Of a stretch of 21,315 nt of DNA, positions 1 through 5,851 are shown piece by piece (within the stretch, counting starts at the first letter, position 1; every line of letters begins with the position of its first letter). The stretch is from the NCBI GenBank assembly GCA_047972135.1, contig JBKEAJ010000006.1, positions 1 through 21,315 of the forward strand, given 5' to 3'. The notes under the pieces are model-generated. The model worked only from the letters and a program-made list of their open reading frames with translations. It ran no database searches and was not told where the DNA came from. The position numbers and the translations under genes are program-made. Origin of the DNA: JBKEAJ01 sp047972135. Its GTDB lineage: Bacteria > Bacteroidota > Bacteroidia > Bacteroidales > Prolixibacteraceae.

Positions 1-128
1 ACGGCTTTGAGGAGATTCAATTAAAACTCTATCCCAATATGCGCCATGAGATACTCAATGAAGATATCAAAGAACAGGTATATGCCGATATTATGCAGTG
101 GATGAGCAAATTAATTGATAGGGAGTAA
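1..128 (+). CDS. alpha/beta hydrolase (lysophospholipase/monoacylglycerol lipase-like), C-terminal end only
   Basis: The window opens inside this gene; 41 codons from base 3 and a TAA stop at 126-128 remain. The peptide contains YPNMRHEILNE, then an amphipathic helix ending in WMSKLIDRE. In S33/lysophospholipase-type alpha/beta hydrolases this pattern (aromatic-P-x-x-RHE-I/L-x-N-E, then a last helix with a Trp) surrounds the catalytic histidine, here the H of RHE. The nucleophile serine and acid residue would lie upstream, outside the window. The family call rests on this short tail, so the substrate cannot be stated. No terminator hairpin follows; the downstream gap starts with a half copy of the 77-bp repeat. 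Confidence 0.6.
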   Translation, partial: GFEEIQLKLYPNMRHEILNEDIKEQVYADIMQWMSKLIDRE

Positions 129-148
129 TGGTTTTCTTACCTTAATGA

Positions 149-180
149 CATTGCTTCGTCGCCAGCTCCTCGCAATGACG
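149..180 (-). repeat. half copy of the 77-bp inverted-repeat element (copy 1)
   Basis: On the minus strand this begins CGTCATTGCGAGGAGCT and continues through GCGACGAAGCAAT, matching the left half of the full copies at 4269 and 7382. The right half, which should end CTCGCAATGACG, is missing, so the element is truncated here. Confidence 0.8.
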
Positions 181-275
181 TTTATGTATTTCATTCGTAA
201 TTGAATAATTGCCGTATACCCAGAGTATTTTTAAACCCTAAACAATTAAACAGTTCAACGATTAAACTTTAAACT

Positions 276-305
276 CCTCAACCTCAACCTCAACCTCAGC
301 CTCAG
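276..305. repeat. five-copy hexamer tandem repeat CCTCA(A/G)
   Basis: Three copies of CCTCAA (276-293) are followed by two of CCTCAG (294-305). The array directly abuts the nitroreductase stop codon (TTA at 308-310 on the plus strand). Short arrays like this can change copy number by slipped-strand mispairing. Lying outside the coding region, this one would alter only the 3' untranslated region. Confidence 0.85.
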
Positions 306-307
306 TC

Positions 308-910
308 TTACACGCTAGACACTACCTTGTCAATATCTAATCTGGACTTTGGCGTTACAGCGGGACGATTTGAGTCGTTTTCATCGCGATAGCCGATAGC
401 AACGGCAAAAAGGGCACGATAGTCCTTTTGAGCCAAAATATGGTCGTATTCTGCAGTATTAATACCTTCCATCGGAGTGGAGTCGACCCCTGCCAAGGCA
501 CAAGCACTCAGAAAGAAGCCAAGCGACAGATAAACTTGGTGTTCCATCCATGCTTTAACAGCTTCGTTGCCATGAGGTTTCAGCATATTATCGTAGTAGT
601 CCAATACTCTTTCAGGCAAGTTCTCTTTGATGTGTTTCTCAAGGAGTTCTACTTTGTCAATAACGCTGAACACCACTACATGACTGGCATTTCTAACCTT
701 TGGTTCATTGAATAGCGACACCTTTGCCAGCTCTTCCTTTATTTCAGGCTTTGAGACAAAGGTAAAATGCCAAGGCTGGCTGTTGATTGAGGACGGACTC
801 ATGCGCAAGATTTGCTTTAACTCGTCTATCAATTCTTGGGGGATTTTCTTTGTTGCGTCGTACTCCTTTGTGGTATAACGCTCTTGTGTAAGTGTTTTAA
901 ATTCTTTCAT
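308..910 (-). CDS. NAD(P)H-dependent nitroreductase family flavoprotein (NfsB-like)
   Basis: Predicted cytoplasmic FMN enzyme that reduces nitro-compounds or quinones with NAD(P)H. Visible family signatures are the N-terminal RYTTKEYDATKKI segment (phosphate and FMN binding), MSPSSINSQPWHF (the S-x-N-x-Q-P-W signature), the central helix with WMEHQVYLSLGFFLSACALAG, and the late AVAIGYRDENDSNRP strand-loop. The 200-residue length is near the family's usual 200-220. I chose the ATG at 908-910. An in-frame ATG lies nine bases upstream (917-919). A longer TTG start at 935-937 falls inside an inverted repeat and gives an N-terminus longer than family members have. A TATATTTA sequence on the minus strand (961-968) resembles the Bacteroidota -7 box, but no clear -33 box precedes it. 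The gene appears monocistronic. The physiological substrate is unknown. Confidence 0.88.
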   Translation of the reverse strand: MKEFKTLTQERYTTKEYDATKKIPQELIDELKQILRMSPSSINSQPWHFTFVSKPEIKEELAKVSLFNEPKVRNASHVVVFSVIDKVELLEKHIKENLPERVLDYYDNMLKPHGNEAVKAWMEHQVYLSLGFFLSACALAGVDSTPMEGINTAEYDHILAQKDYRALFAVAIGYRDENDSNRPAVTPKSRLDIDKVVSSV

Positions 911-929
911 TTGTATCATATATTCAAAA

Positions 930-941
930 ACGGTCAACCGT
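930..941. promoter_or_regulatory. possible operator upstream of the nitroreductase
   Basis: The sequence ACGGT-CA-ACCGT is a perfect 5-bp dyad with a 2-bp centre. It lies between the putative -7 box (961-968) and the start codon (908-910), where a repressor could act. No regulator gene is adjacent. The dyad is short and could be chance. Confidence 0.25.
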
Positions 942-1082
942 CTCCGTCTGTTTTAGACCGTAAATATAAGAAAATAGTTCATACCATCGGACTAAACCTT
1001 AAACAATTCAACTCTAAACCTTTTTATTTATTATATTCATCATCCTGCAATCCGTAACGTTACGGGGGTAATGGTGTGTCCT

Positions 1083-1143
1083 TCCCCGAGGCGTTGCCAC
1101 GGGCTGAATTAATTATGGCTTGCAGCCATAAACAGCCCACATC
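1083..1143 (-). repeat. about 65-bp structured intergenic element, copy A (inverted)
   Basis: Read on the minus strand this starts GATGTGGGCTG and ends CCTCGGGGA. It aligns with the plus-strand element at 4361-4425 along its whole length. It can form a TATGGCT-GCA-AGCCATA hairpin, a CCCGTGG-CAACG-CCTCGGG hairpin with one mismatch, and a GGGCTG/CAGCCC closing stem. Differences between the two copies keep the pairing (A-T becomes G-C in the second hairpin). Confidence 0.75.
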
Positions 1144-1177
1144 GTAGCTTTGTAATATCGTAGTATCTACATTTTCT

Positions 1178-1254
1178 CGTCATTGCGAGCGATAGCGTGG
1201 CAATCTGCTCTTTGTTGCTAGAGATTGCTTCGCCGCCAGCTCCTCGCAATGACG
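1178..1254 (-). repeat. 77-bp inverted-repeat element, copy 2
   Basis: A complete copy with perfect 12-bp ends: CGTCATTGCGAG at 1178-1189 and CTCGCAATGACG at 1243-1254. An inner pair (GCAATCT / AGATTGC) makes it a long imperfect hairpin on either strand. Orientation is opposite to copies 3-5. It lies just past the broken end of the transposase fragment. Confidence 0.85.
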
Positions 1255-1288
1255 AACTTTCATCGGCAAATCTAACTCATCGATAGTC

Positions 1289-1684
1289 TCATAAATAGTG
1301 TTCTATTTGGTGGCTGAGATGGCGCCTCTTTAAAATACCTTTATAATAACTTAAGAGTTTGAGATATAGGCTTTCAAAAACACGCCAATCCCGTTTAGCA
1401 TTACCATCACTCATGGTCGAGCGCGCAGGGCTTTGCTTTAGACCAATATCTTCTATAAGCTTCTCACTCATGCCAATACCTGCCGAAATCTCATTTAGCG
1501 AGTCACATCGGAATAGCTGTCCGAAAGTTAATGCAACAAATTGATCGTAGGTTTTGTATTTACTACAGCCTTTGTCTGCATTGTGTTTTGCGACACAACT
1601 GTTAAAAAGCCAACGAGGAATTAGATTTAAAATTTGTCTTATTACTGGTTTGTCTGTATTTTTGTTTCGCCTGAAAAGTCCCAT
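1289..1684 (-). pseudogene. IS4-family transposase remnant (N-terminal DUF4372-type domain only)
   Basis: The 131-residue reading frame matches the N-terminal part of IS4-type transposases common in Bacteroidota: the VIRQILNLIPRWLF start, the KYKTYDQFVALTFGQ segment, the CDSLNEISAG helix and SPARSTMSDGNAKRDW. Intact members run to roughly 350-400 residues and carry the DDE triad after this domain. Here the frame ends after GILKRRHLSHQIEHYL, just before the first catalytic Asp would be expected, so it cannot encode an active transposase. A 77-bp repeat begins 34 bases beyond the break, so the 3' part was probably lost by deletion. The start ATG is at 1682-1684. No terminal inverted repeat of the original insertion sequence could be recognised. 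Confidence 0.8.
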
Positions 1685-1782
1685 CTTTTTTGATTTTGTG
1701 ATGAAAACAAAAATAAGAATCCTTCAGGCTTTTATCTATATCTAAAAAATAAACTTTCGGATGATAGTGTTGATAAATGAAT

Positions 1783-1790
1783 TATTTTTG
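1783..1790 (+). promoter_or_regulatory. Bacteroidota -7 box overlapping the start region of the DUF481 gene
   Basis: TATTTTTG fits the TAnnTTTG consensus exactly, in the frequent context AATTATTTTTGCAC. No convincing TTG/TTTG lies 19-21 bp upstream. If used, transcription would start close to the ATG at 1798, leaving almost no leader. Confidence 0.5.
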
Positions 1791-1797
1791 CACAGTT

Positions 1798-2892
1798 ATG
1801 AACTTGCACCTAAGTAAACTTTCATATTTCAGGCTATCGAGAATATCTGCAGGAATATTTTTGATAATCTTGCTGTATGTCTCTGTCGATGAGGCAATAG
1901 CTCAGGAAAAGGATAGGAATTACTATCGCGACAGTATTGTTCTCAGCAACAATGACTACCTAAAGGGGCGCATACTTAGAATGGATAAAAACATTCTGAC
2001 TTATAAGACAAGATACAGCAAGGATGATTTCTCTATCAAGTGGGACAAGGTGTCTGAGTTATATACCAATAGGTTTTTTATTACGACCTTGCAAAACGGG
2101 GCTCGCTATATTGTGAAACTTAATACCGACAGTACTTCCGCAGACAACAGTGTGATAATGATATATGCAGAAGACACGTCAAAATTTGGACGTATAGACA
2201 TTTCACATATTGTACATATTGAGCGAGTTAATAAGCACGGGCGAATAAATGCAGGTTTTGATTTGGGCTATAACTTCACATCATCGAATAAACTTAGTCA
2301 GGCATCTTTCAATACGGATATAAGCTATTTCAGAGATAAGTGGCGAACGAACTTCAATGCCGGCTTGCTGTCGAACAGTCAGGAAGATGCAAACTCCTAT
2401 CTCCGCATAGATGCAAGCCTATCGGCAACGTTTTATCTACGAAAGGCTTGGCTCATAATGGCAAATGCGGACTTTCTCACAAACGAAGAACAACACCTTA
2501 AAAGGCGTAATACGAATATGGCGGGCTATGGCAGGTACATCAAAAATTCGAATATGTATTATATTCTGACGGGTTTAGGGCTTGCATGGAACAACGAGGA
2601 ATATAGCAATACGACCTCTAATGCCCGCAATTCAATGGAAATATACAGTGGGACGGAGGTCAGCATTGTGGGAAATTCGGATGTCGACTTTAATATGAGG
2701 CTGAATATGTATCCGGGCATATCGGATTGGGGACGTTTTAGGTCAGACCTCAGCACTTATGTAAAATACAAACTGCCACTAAATTTCTATATAAAACTGA
2801 GCTTCTCTTTCGACTACGATTCAAGACCTGCCACCGATGCCGACCAATTTGTTTATGTCTTGCAAACGGCTTTCGGCTGGAAGAATAAATGA
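1798..2892 (+). CDS. DUF481-type outer-membrane beta-barrel protein, exported
   Basis: Probably a small outer-membrane barrel of unknown transport role. From the ATG at 1798 the N-terminus is basic (HLSKLSYFRLSR), followed by a hydrophobic stretch (ISAGIFLIILLYVSV) and a likely cleavage site after DEAIA. A small beta-domain follows (DSIVLSNNDYLKGRILRMDKN, about residues 42-90 of the mature region), of the kind that precedes DUF481. From about residue 145 onward the sequence alternates aromatic and polar residues (INAGFDLGYNF, YLRIDASLSATFYL, FYIKLSFSFDYDSRP) and ends in FGWKNK, as expected for barrel strands. An ATG seven codons upstream (1777) is possible, but it would put a good -7 box inside the coding sequence. 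The gene stands alone, downstream of the transposase remnant and 116 bp before the metzincin lipoprotein. Its function is not known. Confidence 0.7.
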   Translation: MNLHLSKLSYFRLSRISAGIFLIILLYVSVDEAIAQEKDRNYYRDSIVLSNNDYLKGRILRMDKNILTYKTRYSKDDFSIKWDKVSELYTNRFFITTLQNGARYIVKLNTDSTSADNSVIMIYAEDTSKFGRIDISHIVHIERVNKHGRINAGFDLGYNFTSSNKLSQASFNTDISYFRDKWRTNFNAGLLSNSQEDANSYLRIDASLSATFYLRKAWLIMANADFLTNEEQHLKRRNTNMAGYGRYIKNSNMYYILTGLGLAWNNEEYSNTTSNARNSMEIYSGTEVSIVGNSDVDFNMRLNMYPGISDWGRFRSDLSTYVKYKLPLNFYIKLSFSFDYDSRPATDADQFVYVLQTAFGWKNK

Positions 2893-3008
2893 GGTGCATC
2901 GACGATAGAAATTATCTAAATTTAATTTATTAGTTACAAGGCTGATGGCAAAGTCTTTGATAAACTACTGTGTTCTAAAATGAAATTATATTAAAACAAA
3001 GTGTTTAA

Positions 3009-4178
3009 ATGAAGACAGTAAATTTTATAGGCATCATGTTGTGCCTGATTTTAGGTTTATCGGCGTGTAACAATGACGAAGACCATGTGGCATCGCCAGA
3101 AATCAGAACTTATGCATTTGACTCCGATGAAAACTCAAGTCAGATGTATCAAGACGATGAAGCGATGGATAGTATTTACGATGGAAAGTGGAGACGATTT
3201 CAGATGGCAAATCTTCTACGAGTAAGACCTATATCAAGAGACAGTATAGAGGTAGCAAACTTTGCTCCGGTAGACCTTGCCGATGCTAGCATAGTTGCAA
3301 CGATTGAGGGGTATAGCGAAGCGATAGAGCTGTTTAAGATATCGAAGATACGAGGACACGGCAGACAAGTTATAAAGTATCCCTTTGCCGATGGGCAGAC
3401 TAAGTTTTTCAGCATCTCAGGAGAAGAAGTTGATTTATCAGCACATAGCCATGGTATTGGCTCCGACTCTATATCTTTTGATTTTACAGGCGAAACGGAG
3501 TTGATTAAGAAGTTTTTAGAGCTTAAGAAATCGAAATGGGAGATAATATTTTGGGATTATACAGGTAATGGAGGCAACTGGTCGTCGACCTTCACACCCA
3601 AAGATGCACGCCGCTTTACAGGATTGATGATAAACCTTGCCTATATGTTTGTACAAGATGATTATCGTGCAGAGTTTGTGAAGGAGTACATAGTTGGCAA
3701 CGACGGTACGACAGTTTTTACAGATGAGCAGAAGAATGGTGTTCTTGACGAGCTAAACGACAAGGATTTCTACGAGCTGGGTAAGATTTCTAGTGATGTT
3801 GGGACTGATGGTCTTGGAGGAGGCTCTGTTCTTGGGTTCAAAGAGTGGATTATTGCAGGCTACCTTCGATATAGCTCGGGAGTTGCAGATATTACCTCAC
3901 ATGAGCTAATGCACACCATTGGATACGGACATTCATCCAATCTCACCTACTCTAAGGATATTGATACCGACGAAGACGGAGTGAAAGAGAATACGGGCAT
4001 TAACCCCGTAACAAGGAGGATAATGAAAAAGATGTTCGACGAGAACCGCTTTCCTATAAGCTCCGATAATTATTATAAATCCTCAGATTTTCCTTCTGCA
4101 AGCAAATCTGCGAAAGCAATACAAATACCTAGTCAAGTGGCATGTTGTGATGACTGTAATACAATGTTGAATCGTTGA
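3009..4178 (+). CDS. secreted lipoprotein with metzincin-type zinc metalloprotease motif
   Basis: A 389-residue predicted lipoprotein. The signal peptide MKTVNFIGIMLCLILGLSAC has a lipobox with Cys20 as the lipidated residue. Directly after it comes NNDEDH, an acidic run like the lipoprotein export signal that sends Bacteroidota lipoproteins to the cell surface. HELMHTIGYGH at residues 298-308 is a full HExxHxxGxxH zinc site (H298, E299, H302, H308). Met339 and Met342, 31-34 residues later, could supply the Met-turn. This suggests a zinc endopeptidase of the metzincin clan; the specific family is not recognised and the N-terminal 200 residues match nothing I know. The end is odd: CCDDCNTMLNR, whose last codons come from a GTTGAATCGTTGAAC repeat tract that also occurs after hemN. 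The stop is therefore supplied by repeat DNA and the natural C-terminus may have been replaced. Confidence 0.72.
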   Translation: MKTVNFIGIMLCLILGLSACNNDEDHVASPEIRTYAFDSDENSSQMYQDDEAMDSIYDGKWRRFQMANLLRVRPISRDSIEVANFAPVDLADASIVATIEGYSEAIELFKISKIRGHGRQVIKYPFADGQTKFFSISGEEVDLSAHSHGIGSDSISFDFTGETELIKKFLELKKSKWEIIFWDYTGNGGNWSSTFTPKDARRFTGLMINLAYMFVQDDYRAEFVKEYIVGNDGTTVFTDEQKNGVLDELNDKDFYELGKISSDVGTDGLGGGSVLGFKEWIIAGYLRYSSGVADITSHELMHTIGYGHSSNLTYSKDIDTDEDGVKENTGINPVTRRIMKKMFDENRFPISSDNYYKSSDFPSASKSAKAIQIPSQVACCDDCNTMLNR

Positions 4179-4268
4179 ACTGTTTAAAGTTTAAGGTTTA
4201 ATTGCTTGAAGTTTAAAAATGCTATATGCCGTATGCTTTAGGCTATAAGCAAACAGCTAATAAACGAA

Positions 4269-4345
4269 CGTCATTGCGAGGAGCTTGCGACGAAGCAATC
4301 TCTAGCAACAAAGAACAGATTGCCACGCTAACGCTCGCAATGACG
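4269..4345 (+). repeat. 77-bp inverted-repeat element, copy 3
   Basis: Perfect 12-bp terminal arms CGTCATTGCGAG (4269-4280) and CTCGCAATGACG (4334-4345), with the inner GCAATCT/AGATTGC pair. It differs from copy 2 (read in the same sense) at only a few positions. Confidence 0.88.
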
Positions 4346-4360
4346 GCAAAAATATATTGC

Positions 4361-4425
4361 GATGTGGGCTGCTGTTACAGGCTGAAAGCCTGAATCAGTT
4401 CAGCCCATGGCAACGCCATGGGGAA
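4361..4425 (+). repeat. about 65-bp structured intergenic element, copy B
   Basis: Begins GATGTGGGCTG and ends CCATGGGGAA. Predicted pairings are GGGCTG (4366-4371) with CAGCCC (4401-4406), AGGCT-GAA-AGCCT (4379-4391) and CCCATGG-CAACG-CCATGGG (4404-4422); the last competes in part with the first. Copy A at 1083-1143 is inverted relative to this one and keeps these stems despite substitutions. Confidence 0.75.
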
Positions 4426-4595
4426 AGGAGTGACAAGACAATATGCGCCCTGTAAGGGCAGATTATTAACAGTAAAAGCATACGGCATACAGCCTATAGC
4501 ATTAAAAAGATGAAGTAAATTTTTCATACATACATTCCCACCTACGAGAGCAGATCCCACGCTCGTTTTATATACACATAAATATACACACTGAC

Positions 4596-4629
4596 CCTCT
4601 GATAGTCGCCCGACTATCGGGGGCTTTTT
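4596..4629 (+). terminator. strong rho-independent terminator, plus strand
   Basis: CCTCTGATAGTCG pairs with CGACTATCGGGGG (two G-T pairs) around a GCCC loop, followed by CTTTTTA at 4624-4630. The stem has about 12 bp. It lies 418 bases past the lipoprotein stop, so it either ends a long 3' extension of that transcript or belongs to an unseen short transcript. Confidence 0.65.
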
Positions 4630-4663
4630 AAATTAAATTGGTAGCTATACTGCAAAAAAATAA

Positions 4664-4685
4664 GGGCAGACACATGTGTCTGCCC
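4664..4685 (-). terminator. palindromic terminator downstream of the aldolase gene
   Basis: A perfect palindrome with 11-bp arms, GGGCAGACACA on each strand. Read on the minus strand it follows the aldolase stop by about 50 bases and is succeeded by TTATTTTTTT, the layout of an intrinsic terminator. A diverged relative with the same GGxCAGACAC...GTCTGC core lies at 21034-21056, so the hairpin belongs to a dispersed repeat family that seems to serve as a terminator here. Confidence 0.65.
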
Positions 4686-4733
4686 CTACATTTACTATTG
4701 ATGGTGGCATCTGACCACTCACCACTGAGCTTA

Positions 4734-5813
4734 CTAGCTCCTGTCGATACAATTCAAATCATTGAAGGCAACTTTTAGTCTCTCAATCATAGACTCTTCG
4801 CCTTTTCTAAGCCACACACGTGGGTCGTAGAATTTCTTGTTTGGCTTGTCTGCTCCTTCGGGGTTGCCAATTTGTGCTTGCAGATAGTCGTGGTTGGCAG
4901 CTTCATACTTGCGTATGCCGTCCCACATAGCCCACTGAGTGTCGGTGTCGATATTCATTTTGATAACTCCATACTCAATAGCCTCTCTGATGTCTTTTTG
5001 AGAAGAACCCGAACCACCGTGGAATACAAAGTTTACAGGAAGATCGCTTGTGCCTAGCTTGTTTTTTATGTAGGCTTGTGAGTCTCTCAAAATAGTTGGC
5101 TTAAGTACCACATTACCTGGCTTGTAAACACCATGCACGTTGCCGAATGATGCTGCAATAGTAAAGTTTGGAGAAATCTTCATCAACTCTTCGTATGCAT
5201 AGCAAACCTCCTCAGGCTGAGTGTAAAGCATAGAATTGTCAAGATGAGAATTATCTACTCCGTCTTCCTCGCCGCCTGTGATGCCAAGCTCTATTTCGAG
5301 GGTCATATCGATTTTTGCCATGCGAGTAAGATACTGCTTGCATATTTCGATATTCTCTTTAAGAGGCTCTTCCGAAAGGTCTAGCATGTGCGACGAGAAA
5401 AGCGGTTTGCCTGTTTCTTTATGATGCTTTTCGCTTGCGTCAATAAGACCGTCAATCCAAGGAAGTAACTTCTTAGCAGCATGGTCAGTATGAAGAATAA
5501 CAGCTACACCATAAGCCTCTGCTACAGTGTGTACGTGCTTTGCCGCAGAAGTAGCTCCAAGTACTTGCGTGCCTTGTCCATCTAATTTTAACCCTTTGCC
5601 GGCATAGAACTGCGCTCCACCATTGGACAATTGTATGATAACTGGAGAATTAACCACTTTGGCTGCTTCGATAACTGCATTGATAGAATCGGTACCTACC
5701 ACATTTACGGCAGGAATAGCAAAGTTGTTCTCATTTGCAATGCGAAATACTTCTTGTAAATCGCGACCCGTGATAACTCCGGGTTTTACTTTGTCAAAAA
5801 CTTTTTCAGACAT
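4734..5813 (-). CDS. fbaA: class II fructose-1,6-bisphosphate aldolase (zinc dependent)
   Basis: Cytoplasmic glycolytic/gluconeogenic enzyme that cleaves fructose-1,6-bisphosphate to dihydroxyacetone phosphate and glyceraldehyde-3-phosphate. The 359-residue sequence follows the E. coli FbaA type from end to end with a one-residue offset: KPGVITGRDLQEVF and NFAIPAVNVVGTDSINAV at the start, the catalytic/zinc segment HTDHAAKKLLPW (Asp110, His111), Glu175 in EIELGITGGEEDG, zinc ligands His227 (GNVHGVY) and His265 (FHGGSGS), and NIDTDTQWA (Asn287, Asp289) for substrate and potassium binding. No catalytic residue is missing. The ATG at 5811-5813 gives the family's normal N-terminus. It lies 38 bp downstream of the CoA-transferase on the same strand, and I see no promoter between them, so the two are probably cotranscribed and end at the palindromic hairpin at 4664-4685. 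Confidence 0.97.
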   Translation of the reverse strand: MSEKVFDKVKPGVITGRDLQEVFRIANENNFAIPAVNVVGTDSINAVIEAAKVVNSPVIIQLSNGGAQFYAGKGLKLDGQGTQVLGATSAAKHVHTVAEAYGVAVILHTDHAAKKLLPWIDGLIDASEKHHKETGKPLFSSHMLDLSEEPLKENIEICKQYLTRMAKIDMTLEIELGITGGEEDGVDNSHLDNSMLYTQPEEVCYAYEELMKISPNFTIAASFGNVHGVYKPGNVVLKPTILRDSQAYIKNKLGTSDLPVNFVFHGGSGSSQKDIREAIEYGVIKMNIDTDTQWAMWDGIRKYEAANHDYLQAQIGNPEGADKPNKKFYDPRVWLRKGEESMIERLKVAFNDLNCIDRS

Positions 5814-5851
5814 GATTTTAAATTTTACTTATAACCTAATTTGTTCTTATA

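Larger units (their letters stand above)
129..307. other. convergent intergenic gap filled by repeats
   Basis: The gap lies between the end of the hydrolase and the end of the minus-strand nitroreductase. It holds a half copy of the 77-bp repeat (149-180), a GTTTAA-rich tract read on the minus strand (about 228-273), and a CCTCAA tandem array (276-305) that ends three bases before the nitroreductase stop. No coding potential is seen. Confidence 0.6.
911..1288. other. repeat-rich gap between nitroreductase and transposase remnant
   Basis: From left to right this gap holds the nitroreductase leader, a short minus-strand GTTTAA-type tract (about 1000-1030), a 14-bp palindrome CCGTAACGTTACGG (1052-1065), one copy of the about 65-bp structured element (1083-1143, inverted) and one full 77-bp repeat (1178-1254, inverted). 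No gene is seen. Confidence 0.6.
4179..4733. other. 555-bp repeat-rich convergent gap
   Basis: No gene is visible. In order the gap holds a GTTTAA-rich tract (4164-4217, beginning inside the upstream gene), a block GCTATATGCCGTATGC...AAACAGC (4221-4257) also found at 7334-7370, a 77-bp repeat (4269-4345), the structured element copy B (4361-4425), a GCCCT-GTA-AGGGC hairpin (about 4447-4459), an inverted relative of the GCTATATGCC block (4475-4500), a strong plus-strand terminator (4596-4629) and a palindromic minus-strand terminator (4664-4685). Confidence 0.65.

Noticed and set aside
911..937. TTG start giving a 209-residue nitroreductase
   Set aside because: It is a rare start, lies inside an inverted repeat, and adds residues that family members do not have.
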